From NCBI GenBank assembly GCA_022710975.1, contig JAKLGA010000013.1, positions 62,001 to 126,000 of the forward strand: a DNA stretch of 64,000 nucleotides, in the 5' to 3' direction. The DNA comes from Myxococcota bacterium (lineage in GTDB: Bacteria > Myxococcota > B64-G9). Shown here piece after piece: positions 1-9,700 of this stretch; the stretch's first letter is position 1, and each line of letters starts with the position of its first letter. Below the pieces are notes generated by a model, which was not told where the DNA came from, did not search any database, and worked only from the letters and a program-made list of their open reading frames with translations. Made by a program: the position numbers and the translations under genes.

Positions 1-843
1 TGCGGCAACCAGGACAAGACCTGCGGCCAGTCCTGCGTGGGCCAGCTCGACTCGGCCTGCGCTCCGGACCACGCCTGCCTGAGCGGCGCGGACGTGTACT
101 GCTCGCACCCCTGCGTGACGAACGCGGACTGCAATGACTGCCAGGCCGAGGACCCGGACACGACGTTCCAGTGCGCGGTGATCGGAGGCGGAGACTCCTA
201 CTGCATCGCGGCGAACGACGATACCTGCACTGCTTCCTCCCACTGCGACGCGGGCGAGGCCTGCTCCCCGTACATCGACGAGACCGGCGACGCGCTGCAG
301 GGCTACTGCGTCTCCGGCGGCACGCTGACGGCCGGCGCCGAGTGCGACGAGGACGACGACCAGTGCCTGGGCATGTGCATCGACGACCACTGCTCCGAGG
401 TGTGCGAGACCGACGGCGACTGCCCCGAGCAGAACACCTGCATGTCGGTCAGCTTCTGCAAGACCCTGGAGGGCACCGGGGACTGCGCCACCTGCACCGA
501 GGCCTTCCCCGACATCAAGATGTGCATCTGGTACCCGCTCGGCACCCAGCCTGCCGGCGCGCCCTGCGCCTCCGGCGCGATCCACGCGGACGCGGGCGAC
601 TGCATAGCAGGCCTGACCTGCCTGGACTTCGATCTCGCCGATCCGCCCTGCGCGACCATCGAGGACTGCACCCCGCTGATCCCCGGGAGCTGGAACGCCG
701 GGTGCGTGCCGGGTGCCTGCGGCGTCCCGAGCCACTGCGCCGCTTCTTTCTGCTCCAGCCGCTGTGACCTCGCTGGCGCTTGCCAGCCGGGCTTCGTGCC
801 GATCGATCCCAGCGGGGAGTGCTACTGCGCCCCGAGTCCGTAG
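1..843 (+). CDS. Cys-rich secreted protein, 5' end outside the window
   Basis: The frame is open from base 1 and closes at TAG 841-843, so the N-terminus and any signal peptide lie upstream of the window; the GTG at 37 is only the first start-like codon inside it. The 280 visible residues are dominated by cysteine pairs and acidic residues, as in extracellular disulfide-stabilised proteins. The last ~95 residues (about 185-280) match a module that recurs five times in the next gene and once in the large lipoprotein at 22566: a first Cys, AGDC, LTCL, PPC, a DC, a WN-x-GCV segment, ASFCS and a terminal CYC. No catalytic motif is visible. Export is inferred from composition and from its lipoprotein neighbour. 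Function unknown. Confidence 0.8.
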   Translation, partial: CGNQDKTCGQSCVGQLDSACAPDHACLSGADVYCSHPCVTNADCNDCQAEDPDTTFQCAVIGGGDSYCIAANDDTCTASSHCDAGEACSPYIDETGDALQGYCVSGGTLTAGAECDEDDDQCLGMCIDDHCSEVCETDGDCPEQNTCMSVSFCKTLEGTGDCATCTEAFPDIKMCIWYPLGTQPAGAPCASGAIHADAGDCIAGLTCLDFDLADPPCATIEDCTPLIPGSWNAGCVPGACGVPSHCAASFCSSRCDLAGACQPGFVPIDPSGECYCAPSP

Positions 844-877
844 CCCCCTCGCGGGTGCCACCCGCTGCACCGAGGGC

Positions 878-970
878 CCATCTCGCCCGCTGACCCGTCG
901 CTCCGTGGGTCTCCTCAGGGCTCGGGCGGTTGAGGAAAAACCGCCCCTCGCCCGAGGAGACCCACTCCGC
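878..970. repeat. Palindromic repeat, copy 1 of 3
   Basis: An imperfect ~93-bp unit starting CCCATC/CCCGCTG. It has outer arms GTGGGTCTCCTC and GAGGAGACCCAC and an inner hairpin GGGCGGTT-gaggaaa-AACCGCCC. Copies 2 and 3 (2989-3086, 3102-3193) have the same order, orientation and flanking GTCGCTCC / ACTCC bases. It lies between two Cys-rich protein genes and could act as a REP-like element or transcript-end stem-loop. There is no run of T after the stem, so it is not a classical intrinsic terminator. Confidence 0.8.
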
Positions 971-1219
971 TAGGTCGCCCCTCCGTGCTTCAGGGCCCTT
1001 CCATTTCTACCCCCGAAGAAATGCCCGGGATGAACCAGGTTTCCAAGCGCCCCGACGATGCCGGGCTTCCAAGCGCGCCGGGCGCGCAGGAAACCTAGCC
1101 CAGAGGGAGCACACGGACGATCGGCAAACGCCCCGCCACATGCGGGCCTTGCCTCCAGGCCTTGCCCCACGGGTTCCAATGGGTGGAAGCTGGAATCAGA
1201 TCCTCCGGGAGGGATGGGC
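971..1219. other. Non-coding interval with short repeats upstream of the 1220 lipoprotein
   Basis: Together with copy 1 of the palindromic repeat this fills the 376-base gap between genes. It holds an 8-bp inverted repeat AGGTTTCC (1037-1044) / GGAAACCT (1089-1096), a direct repeat TTCCAAGCGC at 1041 and 1067, and a second direct repeat GGCCTTGCC near 1143 and 1158. No convincing sigma-70 promoter was recognised. The GGGAGGG at 1207-1213 is the ribosome-binding site of the next gene. Confidence 0.5.
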
Positions 1220-2986
1220 ATGCAGGTCAAGACCGCCGTCCTCGGGATTCTCCTCGCCGGCCTGGCCGCCGGCTGCGACTCGAAGTCCGATCCGGATCCC
1301 TGCATCCCGGCCTGCGAGGGCAGGCAGTGCGGGATCGACTCCCTGTGCGGTGAGAGCTGCGGCTCGTGCCCCTCTGACGAGCTCTGCGACGAGGAGACCG
1401 GGCGCTGCCAGTGCGTGCCCGACTGCGCGGACAGGTACTGCGGCCCGGACCACTGCGGCGGGAGCTGCGGGGAGTGCCAGGCGCCGCTTTCCTGCAGCCC
1501 CGAGTTCCGCTGCGAGGGCGAGGTGGGGCAGGGCGCGGCTTGCGGCAGGGGGGTGCCCGGGGGTGCGGTCGCGACCTGCGCCGAGGGGCTGACCTGCCTG
1601 GAGGTCGCATTCGAGCCGGGCGCCATGCCCTGCAGCGCGGACAGTGACTGCCTGGCCTTCTACCAACCCGACTGGAACCCGGTCTGTGTGGCGGGCGACT
1701 GCGTGGCCTCCCTGTGCGTCGATGGCTGCGCGGGCGGGTACGGCCCGGACTGGTGCCCGGACGGCTTCGATCCGCTCTGGGACGACGAGCGCGAGGAGTG
1801 CCTGTGCGTGCCGGTGGGCAGCTCGACCGGGCTGCTGCCCGGGTCGCCCTGCACCCTGGGGCCCGTCAACCCCGGCGCCGGGAACTGCCAGGTGGGTACC
1901 TGGTGCTGGGCGTTCATGGACCAGGACCTGCCCACCTGCGCCGCGGAGCAGGACTGCGTGGACGCGGGGTTCGAGTTCCCGGGCCTGGACTGCGTGGCCG
2001 GGCACTGCATGGTCGCCTCCTGCGTGGAGCCGTGCACGGAGGACTGTCCTGGGTTCCAAGGCGATCCCGAGCCCTACCACTTCCCCTGCTACTGCGACGC
2101 CAACTACCTGGGGACCCAGGCCCTGGGCGAGCCCTGCGCCTTCGGCGAGGTGAACGCAGAGGCGGGGAGTTGCCTCGCGAACCTCACGTGCGTCGGGCTC
2201 GGGCCCGAGCCCGAGGATCTTCCCTGCCCGGGTGGGGTTGCCGACTGCGAACCTTTCATGGATCCAGCCTGGAACCCGGACTGCGTGGACGGCGGCTGCG
2301 GGGCCTCGTTCTGCTCCGCGCGCTGCGATCCGGCCGGGGCATGCGAGGATTGGTTCTCACCCGCGGACGTGGGCGGCGTGTGCTACTGCATCCCGTGGGG
2401 GTGCGCCGGTTGCGATCACCGGGATGTCTGCACCTTCGATACAGTCAACCCGAACGCGGGCAACTGCGAGTCTTCCCTGCTATGCCTCGGCGTGCAGGCA
2501 GACCCGTTGGACATGCCATGTTCGGCCGACGAAGATTGTCTGGACTACCTGCCCGCGAGCTGGCATCCGGACTGCGTGGACGGCGGCTGCGGTGCGTCCT
2601 TCTGCTCGGGCCAGTGCGCGCCTGACGGTATTTGCCCAGTTGGATCTCCGGTCGATGTTGCAGGTGACTGCTTCTGCCTCCCTCCCGCCAATAACACCCC
2701 TCGCGGCCCTGGGGAGCCTTGCACCTTCGTGATGGTGAACGTATTTGCGGGCCTGTGCGCGGAGGGGCTTGCGTGCGCGGGGGTGCTCAGCGAGGAGGGC
2801 GCCGCGCCCTGCCCGAACGGGGACGCGGACTGCCTGGCGTTCTACGACCCGGGCTGGAACCCGGACTGCGTTCAGGGGCGGTGCGGGGCCTCCTTCTGCG
2901 CCGTGCCCTGCACGGGCGGCGCGTGCGAGGCGGGCCTCACGCCCGTGGACGTGGGCGGCGACTGCTACTGCAGGATGGTGAAGTAA
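1220..2986 (+). CDS. Cys-rich lipoprotein with five ~85-residue modules
   Basis: 588 residues. The second ATG (1220) is preferred over ATG 1214 because GGGAGGG abuts 1214 but sits well before 1220. The N-terminus MQVKTAVLGILLAGLAAGC is a type II signal peptide with lipobox LAAG-C, so the protein is probably lipid-anchored. Two ~33-residue units follow (CGxDxxCGxSCGxC), the type repeated 15 times in the 22566 protein. Then come five copies of an ~85-residue module: PC-x4-VNPxAGNC-x3-LxC, a PC, DxDC, WNPDCVxGxCGASFC, then xGxCYC. No enzymatic motif is seen; a surface or adhesive role is inference. It is flanked by palindromic repeats on both sides, and gene 1-843 ends in the same module, suggesting a local gene family. 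Confidence 0.88.
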   Translation: MQVKTAVLGILLAGLAAGCDSKSDPDPCIPACEGRQCGIDSLCGESCGSCPSDELCDEETGRCQCVPDCADRYCGPDHCGGSCGECQAPLSCSPEFRCEGEVGQGAACGRGVPGGAVATCAEGLTCLEVAFEPGAMPCSADSDCLAFYQPDWNPVCVAGDCVASLCVDGCAGGYGPDWCPDGFDPLWDDEREECLCVPVGSSTGLLPGSPCTLGPVNPGAGNCQVGTWCWAFMDQDLPTCAAEQDCVDAGFEFPGLDCVAGHCMVASCVEPCTEDCPGFQGDPEPYHFPCYCDANYLGTQALGEPCAFGEVNAEAGSCLANLTCVGLGPEPEDLPCPGGVADCEPFMDPAWNPDCVDGGCGASFCSARCDPAGACEDWFSPADVGGVCYCIPWGCAGCDHRDVCTFDTVNPNAGNCESSLLCLGVQADPLDMPCSADEDCLDYLPASWHPDCVDGGCGASFCSGQCAPDGICPVGSPVDVAGDCFCLPPANNTPRGPGEPCTFVMVNVFAGLCAEGLACAGVLSEEGAAPCPNGDADCLAFYDPGWNPDCVQGRCGASFCAVPCTGGACEAGLTPVDVGGDCYCRMVK

Positions 2987-2988
2987 CT

Positions 2989-3086
2989 CCCATCCATCCC
3001 GCCCGCTGTTCCGTCGCTCCGTGGGTCTCCTCCGGCTCGGGCGGTTGAGGAGAAACCGCCCCTCGCCCGAGGAGACCCACTCCGCT
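2989..3086. repeat. Palindromic repeat, copy 2 of 3
   Basis: Starts two bases after the stop codon of the preceding gene. Outer arms GTGGGTCTCCTC and GAGGAGACCCAC enclose the inner hairpin GGGCGGTT / AACCGCCC. It is nearly identical to copy 1 over its whole length and has the same orientation. Sited here, it could form a 3'-end stem-loop of the lipoprotein mRNA. Confidence 0.8.
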
Positions 3087-3101
3087 TGCAGCCAGAGGAG
3101 G

Positions 3102-3193
3102 CCCATCCTGCCCGCTGTTCCGTCGCTCCGTGGGTCTACTAAGGGCTCGGGCGGTTGAGGAGAAACCGCCCTCGCCCGAGGAAACCCACTCCA
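3102..3193. repeat. Palindromic repeat, copy 3 of 3
   Basis: Separated from copy 2 by only ~15 bases and in the same orientation. It has drifted: GTGGGTCTACTAAGGG on the left, GAGGAAACCCAC on the right, and one C lost in the inner stem (CCGCCCTCG rather than CCGCCCCTCG). It lies between a plus-strand gene and the end of a minus-strand gene, so a bidirectional stem-loop role is possible. Confidence 0.78.
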
Positions 3194-3217
3194 CGGAGGT
3201 CGGGGACGTGCGATCCT

Positions 3218-5203
3218 TCAGGGGCCCACGGAGGCTGTCTGCGCGGCCTCGAGCTGGGCCACGATCTCGAACAGGCCGAGCAGCTCGTCGTCGTCCGCGG
3301 TCGCCTTGCCCTTCGAGCGCCGGGCCACGCCCCGGGCCAGCTCGCGCAGGGTGTCGAGGCTCCAGTCCTCGCGCCCCGGGGCGTGCCGCAGGTGCTCGGC
3401 CAGGCCCGCCGCCATGACCGCGCGCTGGAGGTCGAGCGAGGCCGCCTCGAAGGACGCTGCCCGCACCCCGGGCAGGATGGGGAAGGCCCGCTCGTCGGCC
3501 CGGGAGGAGGCGGTCGGGTTCACGGCCGGCTCCTTCCAGCGCACCCGCACCACGCCCCAGTCGCGGGCGGTGTCGGCGAGCTCCAGCTCGTACAGCGCGG
3601 TCACCGTGTGCCCGGCGCCGATCTCGCCGGCGTCCACCCCGTCGTCGCGGAAGTCCTGGTCGGCGATGTCGCGGTTCTCGTAGCCGAGCAGCCGGTAGCG
3701 GGTCACCGCGGCCGGCTCGAACTCGACCTGCAGCTTGACGTCCTGGGCCACCACCTCGAGGGTGCCCATGAGGTTCTGCCCGAATACCCGCTTGGCCTGG
3801 GAGAAGCTGTCGACGTAGGTGTAGTTGCCGTTGCCCTTGTCCGCGAGCTGCTCCATGGTGTCGTCCTTGTAGTTGCCGTCGCCGAAGCCCAGGGTGGACA
3901 GGGTCACCCCGCGGTCGGCGTAGTGCTGGATCGACCGGAGCATGTCCCCGTGCCGGGTGGCGCCCACGTTGGCGTCCCCGTCGCTGAGCAGGAGCACCCG
4001 GTTCACCTCACCGCGCGCGAAGCCCCGCCAGGCCAGATCGTAGGCCAGCTCGAGGCCCGAGCCCATGGCGGTCGAGCCGCCGGCGCTCAGCCCCTCGATG
4101 GCCGCGTGGATCTCGGCCCGCCTCTCCATGCCGGTCGGCGGCAGCAGCTCCTGGGTGGACCCGGCGTAGGTGGCGATGGCCACCGTGTCCCCCGGCGCGA
4201 GCTGGTCCACCAGGAAGCGCAGCGAGCGCTGCACCAGCCCCAGCTTGTCGTCGCTCGACATGCTGCCCGAGGTGTCCACCAGGAAGGTCAGGTGGACGGG
4301 TTTGCGCTCCCTGGCCTTCGGCCGCCTGGCCTGCACGCCCACCCGCAGCAGCACCCGGTCCTGGCCGAAGGGCGAGGGGGCCGCCTCCAGGGCCACCCCG
4401 AAGGGCGCGCCGTCGGTCGGGCCGGGGTCGTGGTAGCGGAAGTAGTTGACGAACTCCTCGGTGCGCACCGCCTCGGGCGGGGGCAGCGCGCCCTCGTTCA
4501 GCTTGCGGCGGGAGAGGGTGTAGGAGCCCGTGTCCACGTCGGCGGCGAAGGTGGACAACCGGTCGCGGGCGGTGTCGGTCCAGGGGTTCACCCCGTGGTC
4601 CTGGTAGCGCTCGGTCGAGGGGGGCCCGGCCGGGGGCGCGCCGGCGTACGCCGGGCCGCCGCCGACGCCGCGGATGATCTGGATGACCTGGTGGCGCTGG
4701 CGCTTCAGCGCCTTGGTCCGCTCGCCGGTGAACAGGGTCTCGACGGTGGTGCGGCGCGGCTCCTCCACCGAGACGTCCTCGGGGTTGCGCAGCAGCGCGG
4801 TGAGCTCGCCCAGGTGCTCGGCCAGCGCCAGGACCTCGGCCTCCTCGGGCAGGACCAGGACCCACAGGCGCTCCTCCGCGCCCCGGGCCAGCACGACGAC
4901 GTTCTGCGCCAGCGTCAGCGCGGCCGGCTGCTGGGTCCTGGGATCCACGGCGACGGTCAGCAGGTCGACGTGGTCGTTCGGCCGCACGTGCTCGATCCCG
5001 CGGGCCTCGATCTCCATGGCCCGGCCCCGCTTGCGGACCACCTGGCTGAGGCGGTCCTGGCTCTGCTCCGCGGACGGCCGGGGCTGCAGGGCCGCGGGCG
5101 CCTCCGGCGGCGGGGCCTGGCCGGGCCCGCAGCCCGGCAGCAGCGCGGACAGGACGAGGATCCACACGGGCGTCCGGACCCGGGACACACTGGTTGCTCG
5201 CAT
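3218..5203 (-). CDS. Lipoprotein with CpaB/RcpC-like domain fused to a YfbK-type VWA domain
   Basis: 661 residues; ATG 5203 follows GGGAGG with good spacing. A signal peptide ends in LLPGC (Cys25), so it is a predicted lipoprotein. Residues ~50-180 resemble the RcpC/CpaB domain of Flp pilus assembly: RxME, RPNDHVDLLTV, LAQNVVVLA, then LVLPEEAEVLALAEHLGEL, LLRNPED and a final IIRG. Residues ~200-300 match the conserved stretch before VWA in YfbK relatives (NPWTDTARDRLSTFAADVDT, RTEEFVNYFRY). The VWA domain starts near 303 with an intact MIDAS motif DTSGSMS (Asp310), followed by GGSTAMGSGL and LLLSDGDANVG. The C-terminus (~500-655) fits the DUF3520-like tail of that family. The CpaB fusion is unusual; its role is unknown, with metal-dependent protein binding in the envelope inferred from VWA. 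Confidence 0.9.
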   Translation of the reverse strand: MRATSVSRVRTPVWILVLSALLPGCGPGQAPPPEAPAALQPRPSAEQSQDRLSQVVRKRGRAMEIEARGIEHVRPNDHVDLLTVAVDPRTQQPAALTLAQNVVVLARGAEERLWVLVLPEEAEVLALAEHLGELTALLRNPEDVSVEEPRRTTVETLFTGERTKALKRQRHQVIQIIRGVGGGPAYAGAPPAGPPSTERYQDHGVNPWTDTARDRLSTFAADVDTGSYTLSRRKLNEGALPPPEAVRTEEFVNYFRYHDPGPTDGAPFGVALEAAPSPFGQDRVLLRVGVQARRPKARERKPVHLTFLVDTSGSMSSDDKLGLVQRSLRFLVDQLAPGDTVAIATYAGSTQELLPPTGMERRAEIHAAIEGLSAGGSTAMGSGLELAYDLAWRGFARGEVNRVLLLSDGDANVGATRHGDMLRSIQHYADRGVTLSTLGFGDGNYKDDTMEQLADKGNGNYTYVDSFSQAKRVFGQNLMGTLEVVAQDVKLQVEFEPAAVTRYRLLGYENRDIADQDFRDDGVDAGEIGAGHTVTALYELELADTARDWGVVRVRWKEPAVNPTASSRADERAFPILPGVRAASFEAASLDLQRAVMAAGLAEHLRHAPGREDWSLDTLRELARGVARRSKGKATADDDELLGLFEIVAQLEAAQTASVGP

Positions 5204-5352
5204 GCGCGTCCTCCCTCGTGGACTACATGCCCGCGGCCGGGCGATCGGTTCCCGGGCTTGCCGTGCGTGCTCGGAAATGGGGAGCCGGGGGAGCTGTCCG
5301 TCTGATACATGTGGGGTGGACCGCCGGTGCTTCGGCGCGAAGGAGGACGGAG

Positions 5353-6057
5353 ATGCTCTACGGGCTGCTGTGGCTGAACCTCGGGTTGCTCCTGCAGGCC
5401 CACGCCCCCGCGTCCAATCCGCTCCCGGGCCCGCTGCCCGCGAGCTTCGCGCTGCACCACGTGGTGGGCTGGGGCTACAGCTGCGGAGGGCACTGCGCCT
5501 TCCGCTTCTCGGGCCAGTCCGACGTGTCGCTGTCCCTGGACCCTGACCACACCGCGGTCGCCCGGGACGCCGGCGACTCCCGGCGGCAGTCGAGCTTCCC
5601 CGACGGCGTCACCTTCGACGACCGCGCCTGGGACGTCGCCTGGCAGGGCACATGGTCGGAGCGCGCCGGGGCCCTCGAGCTCCGCCTGGAGCCCGGGAAG
5701 GTCGCCTGCGAGGCGTCCACGACCAAGGGTGACAAGCAGGAAGCTGTCCCTTGCAAGGCGCCGGCCGCGCTCGTCCTGCGCTGCCTGGTCCGGAAGGTCA
5801 TCGTCGACGGGCCCGAGGGGCCCGCCCCGAGGAAGCCGCACACCCGTTTCTGCGGGACCGTGCCCTGCGCCGAGGACGAGGCGGCCGAGCGGGAGGCGAT
5901 CGGCCGCAGGACCCTGGTGTGCTCCGGCGACGAGCAGCGCGCCCCTGCCTCGGCCTTCCCCTGGGTGTTCGGCCTCGGCGAGCGGATCGACACGGTCGAG
6001 ATCGGGGAGCCCGACCCCAACACCCGCTACGTCCTCACGCCTGCGCCGGTCCGCTGA
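5353..6057 (+). CDS. Secreted hypothetical protein
   Basis: 234 residues. ATG 5353 is chosen because AGGAGG lies six bases upstream and the product then begins with a short hydrophobic export signal (MLYGLLWLNLGLLLQAHA). The upstream open-frame extension to 5194 has no such features. Two Cys early in the mature part (SCGGHC), a CxxxxxC pair (FCGTVPC) and several later cysteines suggest an oxidised, periplasmic or secreted product. No family was recognised. It is transcribed divergently from the VWA lipoprotein; the 149-base gap between them is expected to hold both promoters, though no clear boxes were identified. Confidence 0.72.
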   Translation: MLYGLLWLNLGLLLQAHAPASNPLPGPLPASFALHHVVGWGYSCGGHCAFRFSGQSDVSLSLDPDHTAVARDAGDSRRQSSFPDGVTFDDRAWDVAWQGTWSERAGALELRLEPGKVACEASTTKGDKQEAVPCKAPAALVLRCLVRKVIVDGPEGPAPRKPHTRFCGTVPCAEDEAAEREAIGRRTLVCSGDEQRAPASAFPWVFGLGERIDTVEIGEPDPNTRYVLTPAPVR

Positions 6058-6097
6058 GCATTCGCTTCCGGTGGGGCGAACGCCTTGCCTGCGCTCC

Positions 6098-6146
6098 GCG
6101 GGGGTTTCTGCTCGGCAGCAGAGCCGCGCTCGCAGAAAACCCCCGC
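6098..6146. repeat. Long stem-loop in the 6058-6305 gap
   Basis: Arms GCGGGGGTTTCTGC (6098-6111) and GCAGAAAACCCCCGC (6132-6146) pair with one bulged A around a 20-base loop; the flanks GCGCTCC / CTGCGC extend the symmetry. A second, smaller inverted repeat GCTCGCC (6192-6198) / GGCGAGC (6218-6224) follows. They occupy most of the 248-base gap after the secreted protein. No T-run follows, so function (mRNA end, operator or REP-like) is open. Confidence 0.6.
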
Positions 6147-6305
6147 TGCGCCCACGGCCTGTGGCCCGCATGGGTTCCGTTGGCATCGTGAGCTCGCCAC
6201 CTGCCGCGGGCAACGAGGGCGAGCCCATCGCACGCCGGCCCGGTTGACGCCCGCGCGCGATGGTGGCATCTGGAGAGCGGAAGAACCCAGGAAGGAGCGC
6301 GGGTC

Positions 6306-6710
6306 ATGTGGGATTACGTCAGGCTGCACGAGTCCTTCGTCCGGGCCGCGCTGGAGGGCCAGCACGGGACCTTCGCCCAGGGCGACTGGGCCGCGCTGCT
6401 CGGCTTCCACCAGGAGCAGATCGCCCGCATGCAGCACGAGCGCTTCATCCACCTCACGGTGACCATGTTCGTGGCCACCTTCCTGCTGCTGAGCCTGGGC
6501 TTCGCCCTGGTGCACCCGACCTGGCCGGGCCTGGCGCTGACGGCCGTGCTGCTGGGGCTCACCGGCGCCTACCTGGTCCACTACTTCCGGCTGGAGAACG
6601 GGGTGCAGCGCTGGTACCACCTGGCCAACCGCCTGAGCGAGCGGGCGGGCCGGCTGGGCGCGAGCTACGAGGGCGCGGCCATCCGCCCCTGGGGGCTGCC
6701 GCAGCGGTAG
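6306..6710 (+). CDS. Small two-TM membrane protein
   Basis: 134 residues; ATG 6306 is preceded by AGGAAGGAGC. The N-terminal ~45 residues are hydrophilic (HESFVRAALEGQHGTFAQGD). Two hydrophobic segments (about 50-68 and 72-91) form a hairpin, and the ~40-residue C-terminal tail is basic with RWYHLANRLSER. This arrangement suggests an inner-membrane protein with both ends in the cytoplasm. No family was recognised. Its stop lies five bases from the end of the convergent activase gene, so the two transcripts must meet or overlap. Confidence 0.75.
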   Translation: MWDYVRLHESFVRAALEGQHGTFAQGDWAALLGFHQEQIARMQHERFIHLTVTMFVATFLLLSLGFALVHPTWPGLALTAVLLGLTGAYLVHYFRLENGVQRWYHLANRLSERAGRLGASYEGAAIRPWGLPQR

Positions 6711-6714
6711 GGCC

Positions 6715-9700
6715 TCAGGTCGAGGCGGTCCGGGTCGTGGCCGGACGCCGGGTGACGGGCGCCTCGGGCGCGACCGCGGGCAGCTCCGCGGGCACGAGCG
6801 GCAGCAGCGGCGCCTCGGGCTCCGCGGCCGCCAGCGGCGCCGTGGCCGGCTCGGGCAGGGGCTCGTCGACGAGCGCCCGGAACCCGTCGCCCTGGCCGTC
6901 GTCGCTCCCCCGGCGCAGCACGTTCAGCGCGAAGATCTCGAGCCGCGAGAGGGTGTTCGGCGGGTAGGCCAGGCCGTCGTTCTCCAGCGCGATGAAGGGG
7001 ATGCCCCGGGCGCGGGAGTAGGGCTCGAACATGGCGCGGATGAGCCGCCCCGGGAGGCAGGCGAAGGGCGCGATGGCGGCGATGCCGTCGTAGCCCTCCT
7101 CGCTGGCCTGGCGGGCCACCAGGCTGGAGATGGTGGCCTCGGTCTCGAACTCCACGTGGGTGAAGTCCTCGACCCGCGCGAGGATGCTGTGCATGTCGTG
7201 CGGGCAGGCGGGCACCAGCCCCGAGGGCTCGAGCAGCGCGTGCAGGCGGTCGTCCACGCCCTGCTGCACGGCCTGCTCCAGGGCGAACCCGGCCCAGGTG
7301 CTCAGGCGCTCGCGCAGCGGGCGGTCGGCGCCCGGCGCCCCGAGCCGGCCGTCGATGGCCCGCCGGAGCTCGCGGTCGCGCAGGAAGTTGCAGTAGTGGA
7401 TCCACTCGGTGATGCCGGTCACCTTGGCGAAGATGCCGTTCTGGGCCAGGCGCGCCACCAGCTCACCGACCGAGTAGTCGTCCCGGCGCACGTAGATCTC
7501 GCCCACCACCAGCACCTTGGGCAGATCCGCGAGGGTGCCGCGCTTGGGCACGGCCGCCAGCCACGCGGCGGTCTGTCGCAGGTGGCGGTGCAGCCCGGGC
7601 AGGTCGTGGATCAGCAGCTCGACCGCCTGCTTCCAGGCCCCGTCGAGGCGCGCGAGCGCCGGCCCGGGCTCCCTGGCCAGCAGGCCGAGCGCGATCTGCA
7701 TGTCCTTCCACAGGTCCGCGAGCGCCAGCCCGTGCCAGGCCAGCACGGTGAAGGCCGAGCCCAGCTCGGCGTAGCCGTTGTCGGAGCTGAGCGGCAGGAT
7801 GCAGACGTTCTCGATGCCCAGCTCGTCCAGGATGCCCTCGTAGAACGGGCCGTACTGGCCGGTGCGGCAGGGGCCGGTTGTCTTGGGCACCAGCACCGCC
7901 AGCACCTCGTCCGCGGCCGGCGGCGGGGTGCCGAGCAGCCTCAGCATCTGCCCGAGCACCAGCAGGGTGGGGATGCACTCCTTGCCCGAGGCCACGTCGC
8001 GCGCGAGCTGGGTGGTGGCCCGATCGGGCACGGGCAGCGGCTCGGTGTGGAAGCCGAGGCGCTGGCCCACGGCGCTCATCGCCTCGGTGGCCAGCGCGCC
8101 CATGGAGGGGATGGCCAGGCGCACGCGCGGGCTCCTGAGCGGGATGCGGTCGCCGGTCAGGCGGTCTCGCACCGCGGTGCGGGCCCCGTCGAGCTCGATG
8201 TGGAAGCGCCGCCTGCGGTGCAGCTCGCGCCGGCCGGCCACCTTGCGCCGGTAGCCCTCGATGATGTCCAGGAAGGCCTCGATGCGGGTGTCCAGGCCCG
8301 CGTCCGCGGTGTGGCTGTCCAGCTCCAGCACCAGGTAGGGCTTCAGCCCCATGAACCAGCGGATGAAGTGCAGCATGAAGCTGTCGGGCGCGCAGGAGAA
8401 GTTGGAGATGGTGCACAGGTACAGGTTGGGGTGGTCCTTGACCTGGCGCGCGGCCTTCAGGTTGAGCTGGCCGTAGTACCAGTACATGTTCTGGGTGATG
8501 ACCTCGTCCCCGACCGGGAAGAAGTCGAAGGGCAGCACCTTGAACCCGCGCGTGAGGAACTTGCGCGGGATGCCCATGTTGGCCTCGGAGGCGAAGGCGT
8601 TGTAGGGCCGGCCGAGCAGCGCGATGATCGTCTCGCCGCTCTGGCGGCTGTGCTCGAGCACCTGGGCGCCGATCTCGCGCAGGCGGGCCTGGAAGTCCCG
8701 CTGGCGGGCCAGGCCGGTGGAGAAGGCGCGCCGGCCCTCCGCGCGCGGCAGGCCGAGCCGCTCGGCCAGCTCGGCGAAGGCCTCGGCCACGGCGTCCTCG
8801 CCCCGGGCGAAGTCCAGCACCGGCCGCAGCAGCTTCGCGTCGTCGAGCTGGAAGGCCGCGCGCAGGTAGTAGGGCAGCCCCTGGGTGATGGGGCACAGCG
8901 TGGCCTGCAGGTCCTTCTCCAGGCTGTCGAGGTTCTTGACCTGCGGCAGGAACAGGTAGTCCACGCCCTGCTGCAGCAGCTCCTCGGTCATGCCGTGGGC
9001 GATCTCGCCCGGCAGGCAGGTGGCCGCCTCGGCCCGCTGCACGCCCGCGGGCAGGCTGCGGGTGGAGAGCTTCGTGCGCACGCCCAGCTCGTGGAAGGTC
9101 CAGGCGTACAGCGGCCACAGGCTGTGGACGGTGAAGGCCCGCGGCACGCCCACCACCGCGTCGGTGCGCGGCCTGAGGGTGGTCGGATCCGGGGCGTACT
9201 CCTCGAACAGCAGCCGCTCGCGCAGCCCGACCAGGTCCTCCACCTGGGACACGTCCACGCACTTGCGCAGGTTCGCGTACTTGTTGCAGCGGCCGCCGAA
9301 GAAGCTCTTGTGCTCTCCCACGTGCAGCGTGCGGATGGGGCACAGGTTCTCGCAGGCCTTGCAGGCGAAGGTGGCGCCGTAGCGGATGGGCTTGGCGATC
9401 AGCGCCTCCAGGGTGAAGGCGCCGTCCGCCAGCAGCCCCTCGCGCCGTTTCTGCTGGGCCAGCAGCGCCACGCCGTAGGCGCCCAGCAGCTCGGGATCCG
9501 GCGGCACCACGATGTCCTTCTTCAGCACGGCGGCGAAGGCGGCCGGCACGGCCGGGTTCTTGGCCACCCCGCCCTGCAGCGCCACCGTGTTGCCGATGGC
9601 CCGGTTGCCGACCACGCGGTTGAGGTAGTTGACCACCACCGAGAAGATGATGCCGGCGGTGATGTCCTCCTTGGACGCGCCCTGCTGCACGGCCGCGCGG

